The notes below the pieces were generated by a model. That model had not been told where the DNA came from and did no database searches. It was given only the letters and a program-made list of their open reading frames with translations. This document shows, one piece after another, positions 37,197 through 46,225 of a stretch of 64,000 nt of DNA (positions are counted from its first letter, which is position 1; each line of letters begins with the position of its first letter). The position numbers were made by a program, and so were the translations under genes. This DNA comes from Bradyrhizobium sp. Tv2a-2 (GTDB taxonomy: Bacteria; Pseudomonadota; Alphaproteobacteria; Rhizobiales; Xanthobacteraceae). The stretch lies in assembly GCF_000472425.1 (NCBI RefSeq), contig NZ_AXAI01000015.1, positions 142,428-206,427 on the forward strand, given 5' to 3'.

Positions 37197-37982
37197 CTAG
37201 TATCGCTCTACATCACAAGCAAAAAGATATCCAACACCTCGCTCGGTCAGGATCATCTGGGGCGAGCTGGCGTTGGGCTCTAATTTCCGTCTTAACCGAA
37301 CCACCTGAACGTCGATGCTTCGATCAATGACGTCCTCGTGGACGTGTGTCGCTTGCACCAGATACGCGCGGGTGAGAGGTCGTCGAGGCGCATCGAGAAA
37401 TGCGACCAGCAACGCGTATCGACCTTTCGTCAAACGTACCGGCATCCCGCTTGGATCGATCAGTTGGCGCTTGGCACGCTGAAGCTGCCAGCCTCCGAAG
37501 CGGTAACCGCCACGGTCTGTTTGGCGGCCTCGTCCAGGCCTGGCCATCTGTCGCCGTCGCAATTTCGCCCTGACCCGGGCGAGCAATTCTCGTAACGCAA
37601 CAGGCCCGGCAATGTAGTCGTCTGCACCGAGCTCGAGGGCAACGACACCATCGGTCCCGTTTGGAGCATGATCCATGATGATGATTGGCAGGTTGGAGTG
37701 AGACCTGATCTCTCTCACGACGTCCAGCCGATGATGCTGTGCCGATCGCAAGCTGAGAAGGATCAGGGATAGCTCGCTCATTGCCAGAAGGCGGGGGACG
37801 CTTGGGGAACTCGATGCGGAGACAACTGAAAACCCGTGCTCCTCGAGATAGTGCGCAATGACGTCGTGCATTTCCAGATCGTCGTCCATGACGAGAATGC
37901 GACCTGCACTCGTGGTGCCGAGGTGCGCGCTGCCTGTCTGTTGCTGTTGGTCATGACTGCTGGCGCGGTAGTCTATCGTCAT
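37197..37982 (-). CDS. OmpR-family response regulator with degenerate receiver
   Basis: A 261-aa regulator: receiver domain about residues 27-145, then an OmpR-type winged helix (FGGWQLQRAKRQLIDPSG, LTKGRYALLVAFL, DRSIDVQVVRLRRKLEP, GVGYLFACDVERY). The acidic cluster VMDDD is present, but the phosphoacceptor position reads LILLSLRS (Ser77 for Asp). The Thr/Ser switch is Asp104 and the Lys of the KP motif is Gly126 (IAGPV). Phosphorylation-independent action is therefore likely. I chose the ATG at 37982. No histidine kinase gene lies nearby. It is divergent from the LysR gene. Confidence 0.85.
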   Translation of the reverse strand: MTIDYRASSHDQQQQTGSAHLGTTSAGRILVMDDDLEMHDVIAHYLEEHGFSVVSASSSPSVPRLLAMSELSLILLSLRSAQHHRLDVVREIRSHSNLPIIIMDHAPNGTDGVVALELGADDYIAGPVALRELLARVRAKLRRRQMARPGRGRQTDRGGYRFGGWQLQRAKRQLIDPSGMPVRLTKGRYALLVAFLDAPRRPLTRAYLVQATHVHEDVIDRSIDVQVVRLRRKLEPNASSPQMILTERGVGYLFACDVERY

Positions 37983-38231
37983 GCCAAAATATCCTTTCTG
38001 ACTGAATATCGGAAAATGCTTCAAGGCCGGTCGCGGCCGGCTCATCAAGGCAACGCACGTTGGATGGATGGCTGTGCTTGCGGTGCAAGACAGATCCGGC
38101 TATTTGCACGGGCTGCCGGCGAACGTTGGGATCGATGCACAACTAGGTGTCAGAGAAATTTCAGGTAGACTTCGCTTGCTGACATCATAATTTAATGAGC
38201 GATAACAATCTGGGGCCTGTGGAGCGCGGGG

Positions 38232-39161
38232 ATGGATCGTATCCAAGCTATGCGCGTGTTCATGCGGATTGTGGAAGCCGGGAGCTTTGCTCAAGCGTCG
38301 CGCGACCTGCAGATCCCACGACCGACCGTCACTCATATTATTCAAGAACTCGAAGCGCTGCTTGGGACCCGGCTGCTTGAACGAACGACGCGTCACGTCA
38401 GCCCGTCACCTGACGGCAGGGTCTATTTCGAGCGATGCTCCCGCCTTATCGCGGAGCTTGAGGACATCGAGAGCACGTTCCGCGCAGCCAAGCCAAGCGG
38501 GCCGCTGCGCGTGGATCTTCAAGGCACGCTTGCCCGCCATTTCGTCGTGCCGGCGCTGCCGCAATTTGTGCAGCGTTATCCTGATATCGAGCTGCGTCTC
38601 GGGGAGGGCGATCGCATGGTCGACCTGATACCGGAGGGGATCGATTGCGCCTTGAGGGCAGGCGAGCTGACGGATTCGTCGCTGATCGGCCGCCCCGTGG
38701 CGGCGCTTGAACAGGTGACTTGCGCGAGCCCGGCCTATCTTGCACGGCACGGCGCGCCCAAGTCGCTCAAGGACCTGACCGCGCACCACATGGTGCGCTA
38801 CATCTCTCCATCGACAGGGCAACCGCTTCCGCTGGTGTTTCGTCAAGCCGGAGAATTGCGGCTGGTGCCGCTGGATGGCACACTGTCGGTCACCGGAGCG
38901 GAGATTTATACGGCTGCAGCCATCGCGGGCTTCGGACTGATCCAGGTGCCGCGCTATCGAATCACGGAGCAGCTTCGGCACGATGCGCTTCGCCTGGTGT
39001 TGCCGGATCTCGCACCGCCTCCCATGCCGGTCTCGGTCGTTTATGCCCAGAATCGGCATCTTTCGTCGCGCATCCGTGTGTTTGTCGACTGGGTTCGCGA
39101 CATCTTCGCCGCCGCCACCACAGGATCGGACTCTCTGGCCGGGCAGTCCGTGGCCGTTTAA
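38232..39161 (+). CDS. LysR-family transcriptional regulator
   Basis: A 309-aa regulator with an N-terminal winged helix (MRVFMRIVEAGSFAQASRDL, PRPTVTHIIQELEALLGTRL, LLERTTRHVSPSPDG) and a periplasmic-binding-like effector domain. This variant (RHVSPSPDGRVYFERC, LVRPVAALEQV-like) is of the AaeR/DhcR-like subgroup that often controls nearby transport or catabolic genes. The cupin and MFS genes follow on the same strand, so they are possible targets. Confidence 0.92.
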   Translation: MDRIQAMRVFMRIVEAGSFAQASRDLQIPRPTVTHIIQELEALLGTRLLERTTRHVSPSPDGRVYFERCSRLIAELEDIESTFRAAKPSGPLRVDLQGTLARHFVVPALPQFVQRYPDIELRLGEGDRMVDLIPEGIDCALRAGELTDSSLIGRPVAALEQVTCASPAYLARHGAPKSLKDLTAHHMVRYISPSTGQPLPLVFRQAGELRLVPLDGTLSVTGAEIYTAAAIAGFGLIQVPRYRITEQLRHDALRLVLPDLAPPPMPVSVVYAQNRHLSSRIRVFVDWVRDIFAAATTGSDSLAGQSVAV

Positions 39162-39370
39162 AACGCCTGATAGCCAACTCGATACTGGTTAGCCAAAACA
39201 ACGGTCGCCGCCACGGTTGCAGGCGAGCGGACGAATACATTGCGAAAGCAACGTGACAGGGTTCAGGACGAGCGACTGGTTTCCACTGTAACCAGAAGTC
39301 CAGGTCTTGAAACGGCCCGGCAACAATCTCTTGCGATGCTGTCACGCATACCAACACGAGCTGGACCGAG

Positions 39371-39916
39371 ATGAGCAACCGAGCAGAAGACGAAATCGCG
39401 CTGCAGGCCTATAAGAGATCGCCAGCGTTGGACAACTCGACATGGTACAAGGGCCTTCTGTTGAGCCAGATGGCGGGAGCCACCGACAATAACGGCGCGT
39501 TTGACATCATGATTGTCAAGATGCGGCGAGGCACTGAGCCTCCGCCTCACGTCCACTCGCGGGAAGATGAGTTCTTTTACCTGCTTGGGGGCAAATTGGA
39601 TGTGTATGTCGACGGCAAGGTCTTTCACATGACGGAGGGCGACTGCATGTTTCTTCCGCGTCGCAAGCCACATGCAGTCCGGGCTACAACTGAGGAAGTA
39701 CATAACATGGTGTTTGTTATACCCGGTGGCTTCCAGGACGCGGTCAACAAGATGAACGCGCCAGCCGGGCGGATGGAAGTGCCCGACGATACCGATATTG
39801 CGACTTATGCGAATTCAGACCTCACGGCGACGATCAAGCTGTTCGAGCAATATGGGCTACGATTTCTGACTCCGGATGAGATCCGCGCCGAAATGCCTGA
39901 ATATCCGACCTCGTAG
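39371..39916 (+). CDS. cupin-domain protein
   Basis: A 181-aa single-domain cupin. Motif 1 is PPPHVHSREDEFFYLLGGKL, with the two His and Glu metal ligands; motif 2 is GDCMFLPRRKPHAVRA, with the last His. It resembles quercetin-dioxygenase-like small cupins that bind Fe or Ni and act on small aromatic or polar compounds. The gene lies between the LysR and MFS genes on the same strand. Confidence 0.85.
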   Translation: MSNRAEDEIALQAYKRSPALDNSTWYKGLLLSQMAGATDNNGAFDIMIVKMRRGTEPPPHVHSREDEFFYLLGGKLDVYVDGKVFHMTEGDCMFLPRRKPHAVRATTEEVHNMVFVIPGGFQDAVNKMNAPAGRMEVPDDTDIATYANSDLTATIKLFEQYGLRFLTPDEIRAEMPEYPTS

Positions 39917-40047
39917 GGCTGCCGAGGCTCTGCATCGACAAGATTGGTCTCGCTCGCTCCGATCGCTCGCGAGCGAAAATGCAGGTCTGCAGTTGTTGAA
40001 CGGCGCCGACCGAGAACAATCTGTTTCGTTGAAGCACGGGTCCAAGA

Positions 40048-41337
40048 TTGCCGTCGAATAACGCCCGGGAATTCAGCGTCGGACGCGCCGCCTTTGCCGC
40101 CACCATCGGCAACATGCTCGAGTTCTACGACTTCTTCACCTACAGCTTTTTTGCCATCGACATCGGGCGCGCCTTTTTCCCCGTGCAAAGCGCCTATGGC
40201 AGCCTGATGCTGTCGCTGGCGACCTTTGGCGCCGGTTTTGTCACGCGGCCGCTTGGCGGGATCGTGCTAGGGACCTATTCCGACCGCGTCGGCCGGCGTC
40301 CGGCTATGCTCTTGAGTTTTGCCTTGATGGGGCTGGCGATCCTGACCGTCGCGCTGACCCCATCCTACAGCGGGATCGGCCTTGCCGCGCCGGTCATCGT
40401 GATCGTCGCGCGCATGGTGCAGGGATTCGCGCTGGGCGGCGAGGTCGGGCCGACCACGGCCTATCTCATGGAAATCGCGTCGCCCGAGCGGCGGGCTCTG
40501 GTGGTGTCGTGGCAGCCGAGCAGCCAGGGGATCGCCGCGGGCATCGGCGCGCTGGTCGGCGTCATCCTGAGCAAGACGATGGCGCCCGGGGCACTCGAAG
40601 CCTATGGCTGGCGCATCGCGTTCCTGATCGGCGTGCTCTGCCTGCCCATCGGACTCTGGATGCGCTCTTCCTTGCCCGAAACGGTTCCACAGGATGGCGG
40701 CAGAACGGCGGACGCGGAGCATGCGGGCCACCTGGCGCTGGCGCGCCGGCATGTGCGTCTGATCGTGCTGGCCGTGATGATCCTGGCGAGCGGCGCGATT
40801 GGGACCTATGTGACGCATTACATGACGACCTTTGCCCAGAGCACGCTGCATGTCGCGGCGCCGCTGGCGTTCACTGTGTCGGTCGTGAGCAGTGGTCTCT
40901 CGATTGCCGGCACGCTGCTGGGCGGCTGGCTCGCCGATCGCTTCGGCCGCAGGCCCGTGATGATCTGGCCTCGGCTGGCCGCCTTGCTGCTGACCTATCC
41001 GACCTTCCTGTGGATGGTGCATGCGCCGGGCCCATTGTCGCTCCTGTTCGGCTTTGGCGGGTTATCGCTGATCGGCTCGCTGCCGTTCCCCGCGTTCTAC
41101 GCGGCCATTACCGAGGGCCTGCCGCAGGAGATTCGCGGCGGCGTGTTCGCCACCCTCTACGCCGTCGTGATCGCGAGCTTCGGCGGCACCGCACAGCTCG
41201 TGGTCACCTGGCTCATTCACGTCTCGGGAGATCCGCTTGCGCCGTCCTGGTATCTGCTGCTTGCGGGGACCGTCGGGTTTGTCGCGATGGCGTTGATGCC
41301 GGAAACCGCGCCGGCAAAGGTCGGGCGGCGGCGGTGA
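40048..41337 (+). CDS. MFS transporter, metabolite:proton symporter type
   Basis: A 429-aa membrane protein with twelve hydrophobic segments. The MHS-type signatures are FAATIGNMLEFYDFFTYSFF near the start, LGTYSDRVGRRPAML in the first loop, and GGEVGPTTAYLMEIASPERRA. These are typical of citrate, dicarboxylate or osmolyte proton symporters. The first start is a TTG at 40048; no ATG precedes the conserved region. It probably imports the substrate of the LysR/cupin group. Confidence 0.88.
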   Translation: MPSNNAREFSVGRAAFAATIGNMLEFYDFFTYSFFAIDIGRAFFPVQSAYGSLMLSLATFGAGFVTRPLGGIVLGTYSDRVGRRPAMLLSFALMGLAILTVALTPSYSGIGLAAPVIVIVARMVQGFALGGEVGPTTAYLMEIASPERRALVVSWQPSSQGIAAGIGALVGVILSKTMAPGALEAYGWRIAFLIGVLCLPIGLWMRSSLPETVPQDGGRTADAEHAGHLALARRHVRLIVLAVMILASGAIGTYVTHYMTTFAQSTLHVAAPLAFTVSVVSSGLSIAGTLLGGWLADRFGRRPVMIWPRLAALLLTYPTFLWMVHAPGPLSLLFGFGGLSLIGSLPFPAFYAAITEGLPQEIRGGVFATLYAVVIASFGGTAQLVVTWLIHVSGDPLAPSWYLLLAGTVGFVAMALMPETAPAKVGRRR

Positions 41338-41423
41338 AAGCGCGATGTGTCTTGGCACGACGAACCGGCAATTGCAGTGCAGATCAGGTCGGGAGATTGT
41401 TCTTTTCGACGTGGCGCTTGGTG

Positions 41424-41678
41424 TTATTGGCGAGGCTCGGTACGGCGCCTTCTGAGATGGTCGTCCACGAGAAGCGGGTTACGATTTTGGGCCAGGTAGA
41501 ACTCGACTGGCGAGGCGGTCAGTGCCCAAACAAGCGCAACGACCCACCCGATCAAGGTCCAACCAAGGACCAGGTTGAGGATTATGATCGAAGCGGCCTT
41601 GTGGTGAGCTCGCTTGCACGCAATCGACGCCGGAATGAAATAAAGCAAAAGCAACGTGGAAAATAGTAGCTCGATCAC
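41424..41678 (-). CDS. superinfection-immunity-like small membrane protein
   Basis: An 84-aa protein with two hydrophobic helices (MIELLFSTLLLLYFIPASIA and IIILNLVLGWTLIGWVVALV) followed by a basic tail. The LNLVLGWTLIGWVVALVWA block is typical of the Imm_superinfect family, named from a T4 protein that blocks entry of further phage DNA. Bacterial members are common and mostly uncharacterised. It opens the accessory region. Confidence 0.7.
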   Translation of the reverse strand: MIELLFSTLLLLYFIPASIACKRAHHKAASIIILNLVLGWTLIGWVVALVWALTASPVEFYLAQNRNPLLVDDHLRRRRTEPRQ

Positions 41679-42135
41679 TGGTCCTCCTCAACGAAATGCA
41701 TTTGCGCAGAGGGTAGAAACTAGCAACGCAAAAAGGGGCTCCTTTAACGGGTCAAAACTGAACCGAGACACTGGGAGGCGAAGTCAGGACAGCGCCGTTT
41801 CGCCGCTGAAGCATCCACCGGCTCCGTTCATTTATGAAACGGCAACCCGCAATATGCCGAGCGGCCGCCGGGCTCAAAATCGATCCGAGCTTAAAAGCAG
41901 ACCAGCCCCGGTCATTGAATGTTACCGGCAGTTCGACCGATTCGAATGTTCGATAACGGACGTTCCCAGGCAGGAACCAAACCGATTGTTGCAAAGCGGA
42001 GACAGCATGATTCTCACGCCGCTTGGGGTTAAAGGTCAGAAGATTTTGGGCGCGGCGCGCAAGGCCCATCATGCCATGCGGCGTGCTTCACTGAATCGCG
42101 TCGACACGGAGTCGGTAACGGCCCGGTCCCAAAAT
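41679..42135. other. intergenic, no convincing gene
   Basis: A long plus-strand frame (41656-42216) crosses this area but overlaps two better genes, lacks a ribosome site and has low-complexity composition, so I do not accept it. Confidence 0.4.
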
Positions 42136-42321
42136 CTAGCGCTGATGGCCGAGACCAATTCCAAGCTTCAAGGCCTTCTGTCTCAGCGACCCGATAGACC
42201 GTTTCATCTGCTTTGAGATCTTGGATACGGGCGTTCTTGCCTTCGAGTGCTGCTTCAGCAGCTTGATATCAGCTGGAGTGTAGAGGTTGCGCGCCGGTTT
42301 CTTCTTTTTTGCCTTGGCCAC
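42136..42321 (-). CDS. 61-aa basic protein, copy 1
   Basis: A GTG start gives MAKAKKKKPARNLYTPADIK, then LLKQHSKARTPVSKISKQMK and RSIGSLRQKALKLGIGLGHQ. The C-terminal two thirds look like a helix-turn-helix (KISKQMKRSIGSLRQKALKLG) of a small DNA-binding protein. A second copy with ATG start is at 49798-49983 and differs by about ten residues. Confidence 0.7.
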   Translation of the reverse strand: MAKAKKKKPARNLYTPADIKLLKQHSKARTPVSKISKQMKRSIGSLRQKALKLGIGLGHQR

Positions 42322-42454
42322 TTTGTTCTCCTCGAATAAAGGCGGCCTACATAGCACGTGCGACCAGGTCTTCAAGCGATCGGCGTCGCGCTGGCGAGAT
42401 TTGTGGGCAAACGAGCTTTTTAAATCCTCGCCGTCCTTGATGAAGACGCTGGCA

Positions 42455-42687
42455 TTATGTTGAATGCCTGCCTTTCGATTCGGCGGTCAGTCGCCGCATG
42501 ATATCGTCGGCCTGCTCTTTGGTCAGATTGACCATCGGACGGGTCCCGATGATTGCAGGTGCCTTGCGCTGTCGGTCGTAGACCATCCAGCCCTTCGCGC
42601 CCTGGCGTACCAAAAACTCGATAAAGGAGGCGGCTCGTTGGGCATTCTGCGAGGCTTCTAAGCGCTTGCGAAAGTAACTGGAAATGT
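42455..42687 (-). pseudogene. damaged member of the RQGxKGWMVYDRxRKAPA small-protein family
   Basis: In frame it reads FLVRQGAKGWMVYDRQRKAP, then AIIGTRPMVNLTKEQADDIM, close to the intact gene at 63164-63361. No start codon exists between an in-frame TAG near 42700 and the homologous region. The only ATG lies inside it. It is therefore probably a 5'-truncated or decayed copy. Confidence 0.55.
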
Positions 42688-42858
42688 TGTCACCAAGCGT
42701 TGGGGCAACCTATCGCCGGGAAATGAAAGCGCAATAAAACTCGCTTGTTAAGATTGATGCTGGAGCCGGACGTTAAATCCGGAACCTGGGCGCGGAGCAG
42801 GGATCGAAAGGCAAGTTTGTCTGTTACTCTGCCTCTCTAGCGAGCTCGCGCATTAGTA

Positions 42859-42930
42859 GTGAACAAACTCACTGGCGAGATGACCCACATGTTCGAATGC
42901 CGCTGCGGTGAGCGCATTTGGGACGACTAG
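42859..42930 (+). CDS. possible 23-aa Cys-containing micro-protein
   Basis: GTG start, reading MNKLTGEMTHMFECRCGERI, then WDD. The CRCG block resembles half of a zinc ribbon and I recall short MTHMF.CRCG proteins in Bradyrhizobium. There is no good ribosome site; the ATG of MTHMF may be the true start. Confidence 0.35.
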   Translation: MNKLTGEMTHMFECRCGERIWDD

Positions 42931-42964
42931 AGCTGCCTCAGGGCTTATGCCCAGTGCCAGGGCA

Positions 42965-42980
42965 GGGGCTTCGGTCCCGG
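42965..42980. repeat. UUCG hairpin element, copy 1
   Basis: GGGGCTTCGGTCCCGG: a GC stem capped by a TTCG tetraloop. The same core, GGGCTTCGGTCCC or close variants, recurs at 53483, 56601, 56841 and 62453. Confidence 0.55.
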
Positions 42981-42990
42981 GCCTGTCGCT

Positions 42991-43113
42991 CTAGCCGCGC
43001 AAAAGGCTGGTCACGGCCTGGTGTAAAACCTGAGTGTAACGGCCGTCATTGTATTGAGAATCAACAACGTAAAGGATGGCTCCAGCCACCAACGCGGCAA
43101 TAAGTCCTTTCAC
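42991..43113 (-). CDS. 40-aa membrane micro-protein
   Basis: A GTG start at 43113 with an excellent ribosome site (GGGGAGGTACCC) gives MKGLIAALVAGAILYVVDSQ, then YNDGRYTQVLHQAVTSLLRG. One helix is followed by an amphipathic tail. I recognise the DSxYNDGRYTQV pattern as a conserved Bradyrhizobium micro-protein. Confidence 0.65.
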   Translation of the reverse strand: MKGLIAALVAGAILYVVDSQYNDGRYTQVLHQAVTSLLRG

Positions 43114-43337
43114 GGGTACCTCCCCGCTTGAATCCGCTGATAGCAATGGGCCGCCGGCGGTGACCTCGAAAACACCGGCGGCCCAGGCCGAACAATTGAA
43201 ATGGCGGTCGCGCATCGCGATCGCCTTGTCCGTCCCTGCCTCCATGGCGGGGCCACTCTATAAGAAGAAGCTGACATGAGCCTTACAGGGCACGAAGCCT
43301 CGATCCTGCGCTTGCTCGGTCGATAGAGGTTTTCAAG

Positions 43338-43363
43338 CCCGCTTCAACTCGGCGCGGGTTTTT
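43338..43363 (+). terminator. orphan rho-independent terminator
   Basis: CCCGC TTCAACTCGGC GCGGG followed by TTTTTGTTTT on the plus strand. The only upstream plus-strand candidate is the 16-codon ORF, so it may end a short transcript. Confidence 0.6.
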
Positions 43364-44041
43364 GTTTTGCTCTTGTCAGGCTCGGTGATGTGCAGGCTCT
43401 TTCTTTCCGGCCCCTGCTTTCGCGATGCGGTCCGGCCCACCGGTTGGGAAAATCGAGCGGCCCACCGCCGATCGCACCGTCTTTGAAGGTCCAGGGGGAT
43501 GCTACTCATAACAGCTCCGGCTTTTTGGTGATTTGACGCTCCATCGCCAAGCAATTTCCCGGAGTCGTGCGATTGGCGCTTGGCCCAACTGTGTTCCGAA
43601 TAAGGACAGAGTCGAATTCCCGACAGTGTTGGATTCCGATCACACCATCGCGGGGCCAGCCAGTACAGGCGGGAGCGCACCTGTCTCTTAATGACGGGGC
43701 CCTAAGCAAAGCTCTTGACGGCGATGGAGACTCGATCAGGAGAAGCGCGATCTGTTCAAAAACTTGGGACCTGGGAAATTCACAGCGCGGACACCCTCGC
43801 CAAATAGGGTCAGCACCCGCTGTCCCGAGGGACATGTCGCCGAGGTCGCCTACTGAGGCGGCCTTACTTTCTGGGGTTTCAGAGACGTCTCGGTTCCGGC
43901 TGGAATCTTGGTGCGGCTGGCTCAAAAGATATACGCGGAGGATACGGAGCGCGAACAAAGCAGGTGCAAATACCTACTCAGATAGATGAACGGATCGCGG
44001 CGACTTCGCGACCGCAGCGAACAAACTAAGGCACTGATAGT

Positions 44042-44121
44042 CCAAAAAAATACGCCGCCGGGCTTGAAATGTCCTGGTCCCGGCGGCTTCTGTTCCAAGC
44101 TGGGACGCTGAAATTCCCACA
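44042..44121. repeat. hairpin repeat family R3, copy 1
   Basis: CCAAAAAAATACGCCGCCGG, then CCTGGTCCCGGCGGCTTCTG and AGCTGGGACGCTG. It forms GCCGCCGGG / CCCGGCGGC with a T run on the minus strand, like a terminator. It matches 52453-52530 along its length. Confidence 0.7.
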
Positions 44122-44187
44122 AACCAAACTTGGCAATGGCCGTGCCACTGCACCAGCTGTCGGCAAAGAGTAGGGCGCGGGGTCGAT

Positions 44188-44403
44188 TCAGAGAGAACTC
44201 GAACACGGGTACCTTTGCGCAAGTTCCGGATCGACATAGCCACGGCTGTCGAGCCATTCGTGCGGGCAATACCGAAGGTCCCCGCCAATCAGAAGGCCGT
44301 CGCGCCTGATTGCTTCAGGCGTGCCTATCCTCCCCGTCCAGACTTCATTTCCGGTCCTGATATTAAAGCGCACTGCATCGAAGACCACAGTATCGTTGCT
44401 CAT
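44188..44403 (-). CDS. hypothetical 71-aa protein
   Basis: Encodes MSNDTVVFDAVRFNIRTGNE, then VWTGRIGTPEAIRRDGLLIG and GDLRYCPHEWLDSRGYVDPE. It has an ATG start at 44403. The composition is protein-like, with ordered strand/turn character. I do not recognise the family. Confidence 0.6.
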   Translation of the reverse strand: MSNDTVVFDAVRFNIRTGNEVWTGRIGTPEAIRRDGLLIGGDLRYCPHEWLDSRGYVDPELAQRYPCSSSL

Positions 44404-44569
44404 CGGAAAAATCCTTGATCAAAATTGTCTCGAACCGCGAATCACTAAGAGCATCATCCCAAGCACGATGCGACACAAGAGAGGTTTCGCCGGTGGATGA
44501 GTGCGACGACGCAATTGATATCGTCGCTGGGGCGATCAACGATCGGAGCAACTGATCCGGGGGGAGCTC

Positions 44570-44764
44570 ATGTTCCAAGAACTGATCGACGACTACCGAC
44601 GTCAGGCCGCGCAGTTCATGGCCGACGCGCTTGAACTCGAGTCAGGCCTCGGGCGCCTGGATGACCAGGACCGAGACCGGTCGGCAGCAGCCGTTGCACG
44701 CAAGCGGGGGCTTGCCCAGATGTTGTTTGGACTGGCCGAGGCCTATGAAGAGGAAGACCGTTGA
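44570..44764 (+). CDS. hypothetical 64-aa helical protein
   Basis: Encodes MFQELIDDYRRQAAQFMADA and, after LELESGLGRLDDQDRDRSAA, ends GLAEAYEEEDR. It is strongly helical and charged. A GGGGGGAGCTC ribosome site lies directly upstream. Family unknown. Confidence 0.6.
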   Translation: MFQELIDDYRRQAAQFMADALELESGLGRLDDQDRDRSAAAVARKRGLAQMLFGLAEAYEEEDR

Positions 44765-44794
44765 GAGCAAAGCTCAGGGCGCGGAGCTTCGGTC

Positions 44795-44887
44795 TCAGCA
44801 GCGTTGGATGCGGTGATCGAGTGCCCGCATCCACGGCTGACAGGCGGTTCCAAGGCAGTCTTCGCAATCTTTGCCGTGTTCGTTCAT
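44795..44887 (-). CDS. 30-aa Cys-rich micro-protein
   Basis: Encodes MNEHGKDCEDCLGTACQPWM, then RALDHRIQRC. Four Cys (CxxC, C, C-terminal C) could bind zinc. GAGGAATTAGG precedes the ATG at 44887. It is convergent with the 64-aa gene. Confidence 0.45.
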   Translation of the reverse strand: MNEHGKDCEDCLGTACQPWMRALDHRIQRC

Positions 44888-44986
44888 CCTAATTCCTCGT
44901 CGAGGCGCAATTGCCTCGACGAAGGGGATCGGAGGCGTTCTGGAATCTACGGCAACGCAACCATCAAAATCAGGCGCTGCGGTCCG

Positions 44987-45208
44987 TCAGGACCAAGGCG
45001 GCTCGTCGCCAAGAGTTGTCATGTCGGCGATTGTCACGCCCGCCCAATGCAAGCCGGCCGACAAGACGGTTTTTACGGACGCAGGATCGAATCCGAGATC
45101 CCTGAGATTTGGCGGATGAATGTCGGCCTGGGCGCCGTTCAACCGAATGGCCACGTGCAAATGCTGACAGAGGTGCTCGACAATTCGATTGACTTGATCA
45201 TCTGTCAT
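44987..45208 (-). CDS. hypothetical 73-aa protein
   Basis: Encodes MTDDQVNRIVEHLCQHLHVA, then IRLNGAQADIHPPNLRDLGF. It has an ordered helix/strand pattern, ATG start, and no known domain that I can name. Confidence 0.6.
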   Translation of the reverse strand: MTDDQVNRIVEHLCQHLHVAIRLNGAQADIHPPNLRDLGFDPASVKTVLSAGLHWAGVTIADMTTLGDEPPWS

Positions 45209-45995
45209 GCTCGGCCTCCCTGCTTATACCGTGCTTCTTTTTACAGCCGCACGATTCCGCAACCCTAAGGACGGGCGCAAGCAAATTCAGCCGATGAAGC
45301 CGGCCGGTTGGCGAGAATTGCTCGTCCAACGGCGAAGATGCGTCGTTGGCAGGGATTTGGACCATCAACCAGCGGCGAGCGTTGACTGTGAGCCAACCGG
45401 TTCCCGTTCAATGGCAGATCTGGCGGCTGGCATCATTCGAGCTCCAGTCCGCGGGCATGCGCGAAGGCATTCGTTCGCCCCAGGGAGTTCGGGACGGGCC
45501 TCGCAGACCCGGCGACAGTCGTCGCAGCGTAGGCAACGTACCATGCCCGTGAGATGGGCCTCGGCGATGCAAATCCAGAATCCGGATCTGGCCCGGACAA
45601 CCCCCGCCGGGCGTGAGCAGCTTCGGCGGGGGCGGCAGGTGGATGGCTGACGCTAGCGGCTGGAGCACTGCCTAGTGTCACTCCGACCCGCGCCTCACCC
45701 TAGCGGTGCACGGGTCTGTTAGAATGTGAAAAAAATGTCAGGCCATAGCCAAGCGGCGCCGCACCAAGCCTTGGTGAAGCAGACAGAACGTGCCGCTCTC
45801 ATGAAGCTTCAGCCAATCCCGATGGCGATGACGCGGGCGGATCGTTTGGGCAAATCACAAACGAAGACCATTTGTGTTCGTTTTTGAATGGGATCCCGCA
45901 CCTTTTAGAGGGGGTGTGACCTGCCTGCTCTAATAGGAATGCGCCGGACATGCGATGATTGATTTCGTCGGCTCGACGTTGGATGGGGAAGCCGA
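45209..45995. other. gene-poor stretch with repeat R4
   Basis: No convincing gene. Holds repeat R4 copy 1 (45597-45742). A 28-codon minus-strand ORF near 45727-45815 runs into the repeat and is probably fortuitous. Confidence 0.4.
45597..45742. repeat. noncoding repeat family R4, copy 1
   Basis: About 146 bp shared with 55637-55780. One end is a strong stem (CCCCCGCCG ... CGGCGGGGG); then GGCAGGTGGATGGCTGACGC, AGTGTCACT and CTGTTAGAATGTGA, ending ATGTCAGG. The two copies differ by scattered substitutions and small indels that do not keep any reading frame. This suggests a structured RNA or DNA element. Confidence 0.7.
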
Positions 45996-46139
45996 ATGTC
46001 AATGTTCTTCGATATCTTTGCCGCGTTGCTCGCTTGGGGCGTAGCGGCCTCTTGGATTGTATCCGGAATTGGCAGTGCTGGCGGAGCGCGTCACCAATGT
46101 CCAAAAGCCGGCCGCAATGCCGCCTACAAAAAGCCCTGA
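45996..46139 (+). CDS. 47-aa membrane protein
   Basis: Encodes MSMFFDIFAALLAWGVAASW, then IVSGIGSAGGARHQCPKAGR. One hydrophobic helix has a basic tail. Ribosome site GGGGAAG lies 5 bp upstream. Function unknown. Confidence 0.45.
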   Translation: MSMFFDIFAALLAWGVAASWIVSGIGSAGGARHQCPKAGRNAAYKKP

Positions 46140-46225
46140 ACGGCGCACCACATGAAGCGTGAACCCTACGACTAGTAGGCTTGTGGGGCGCGGGGCTTTC
46201 ATCACTGACCTGGGGAGGGATTGTG

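Larger units (their letters stand above)
43114..44187. other. gene-poor stretch
   Basis: Holds a terminator (43338-43363), a 16-codon ORF (43276-43326, MSLTGHEASILRLLGR) just before it, and a hairpin repeat (44042-44121). Longer frames at 43506-43958 and 43567-43989 overlap on opposite strands, and neither has protein-like composition. Confidence 0.4.

Noticed and set aside
41656..42216. 186-codon plus-strand frame
   Set aside because: Overlaps the superinfection-immunity-like gene and the 61-aa gene, has no ribosome site and reads like a non-coding frame.
43506..43958. 150-codon minus-strand frame with CPRC
   Set aside because: Opposite an equally long plus-strand frame; no domain, no ribosome site, random-like composition.
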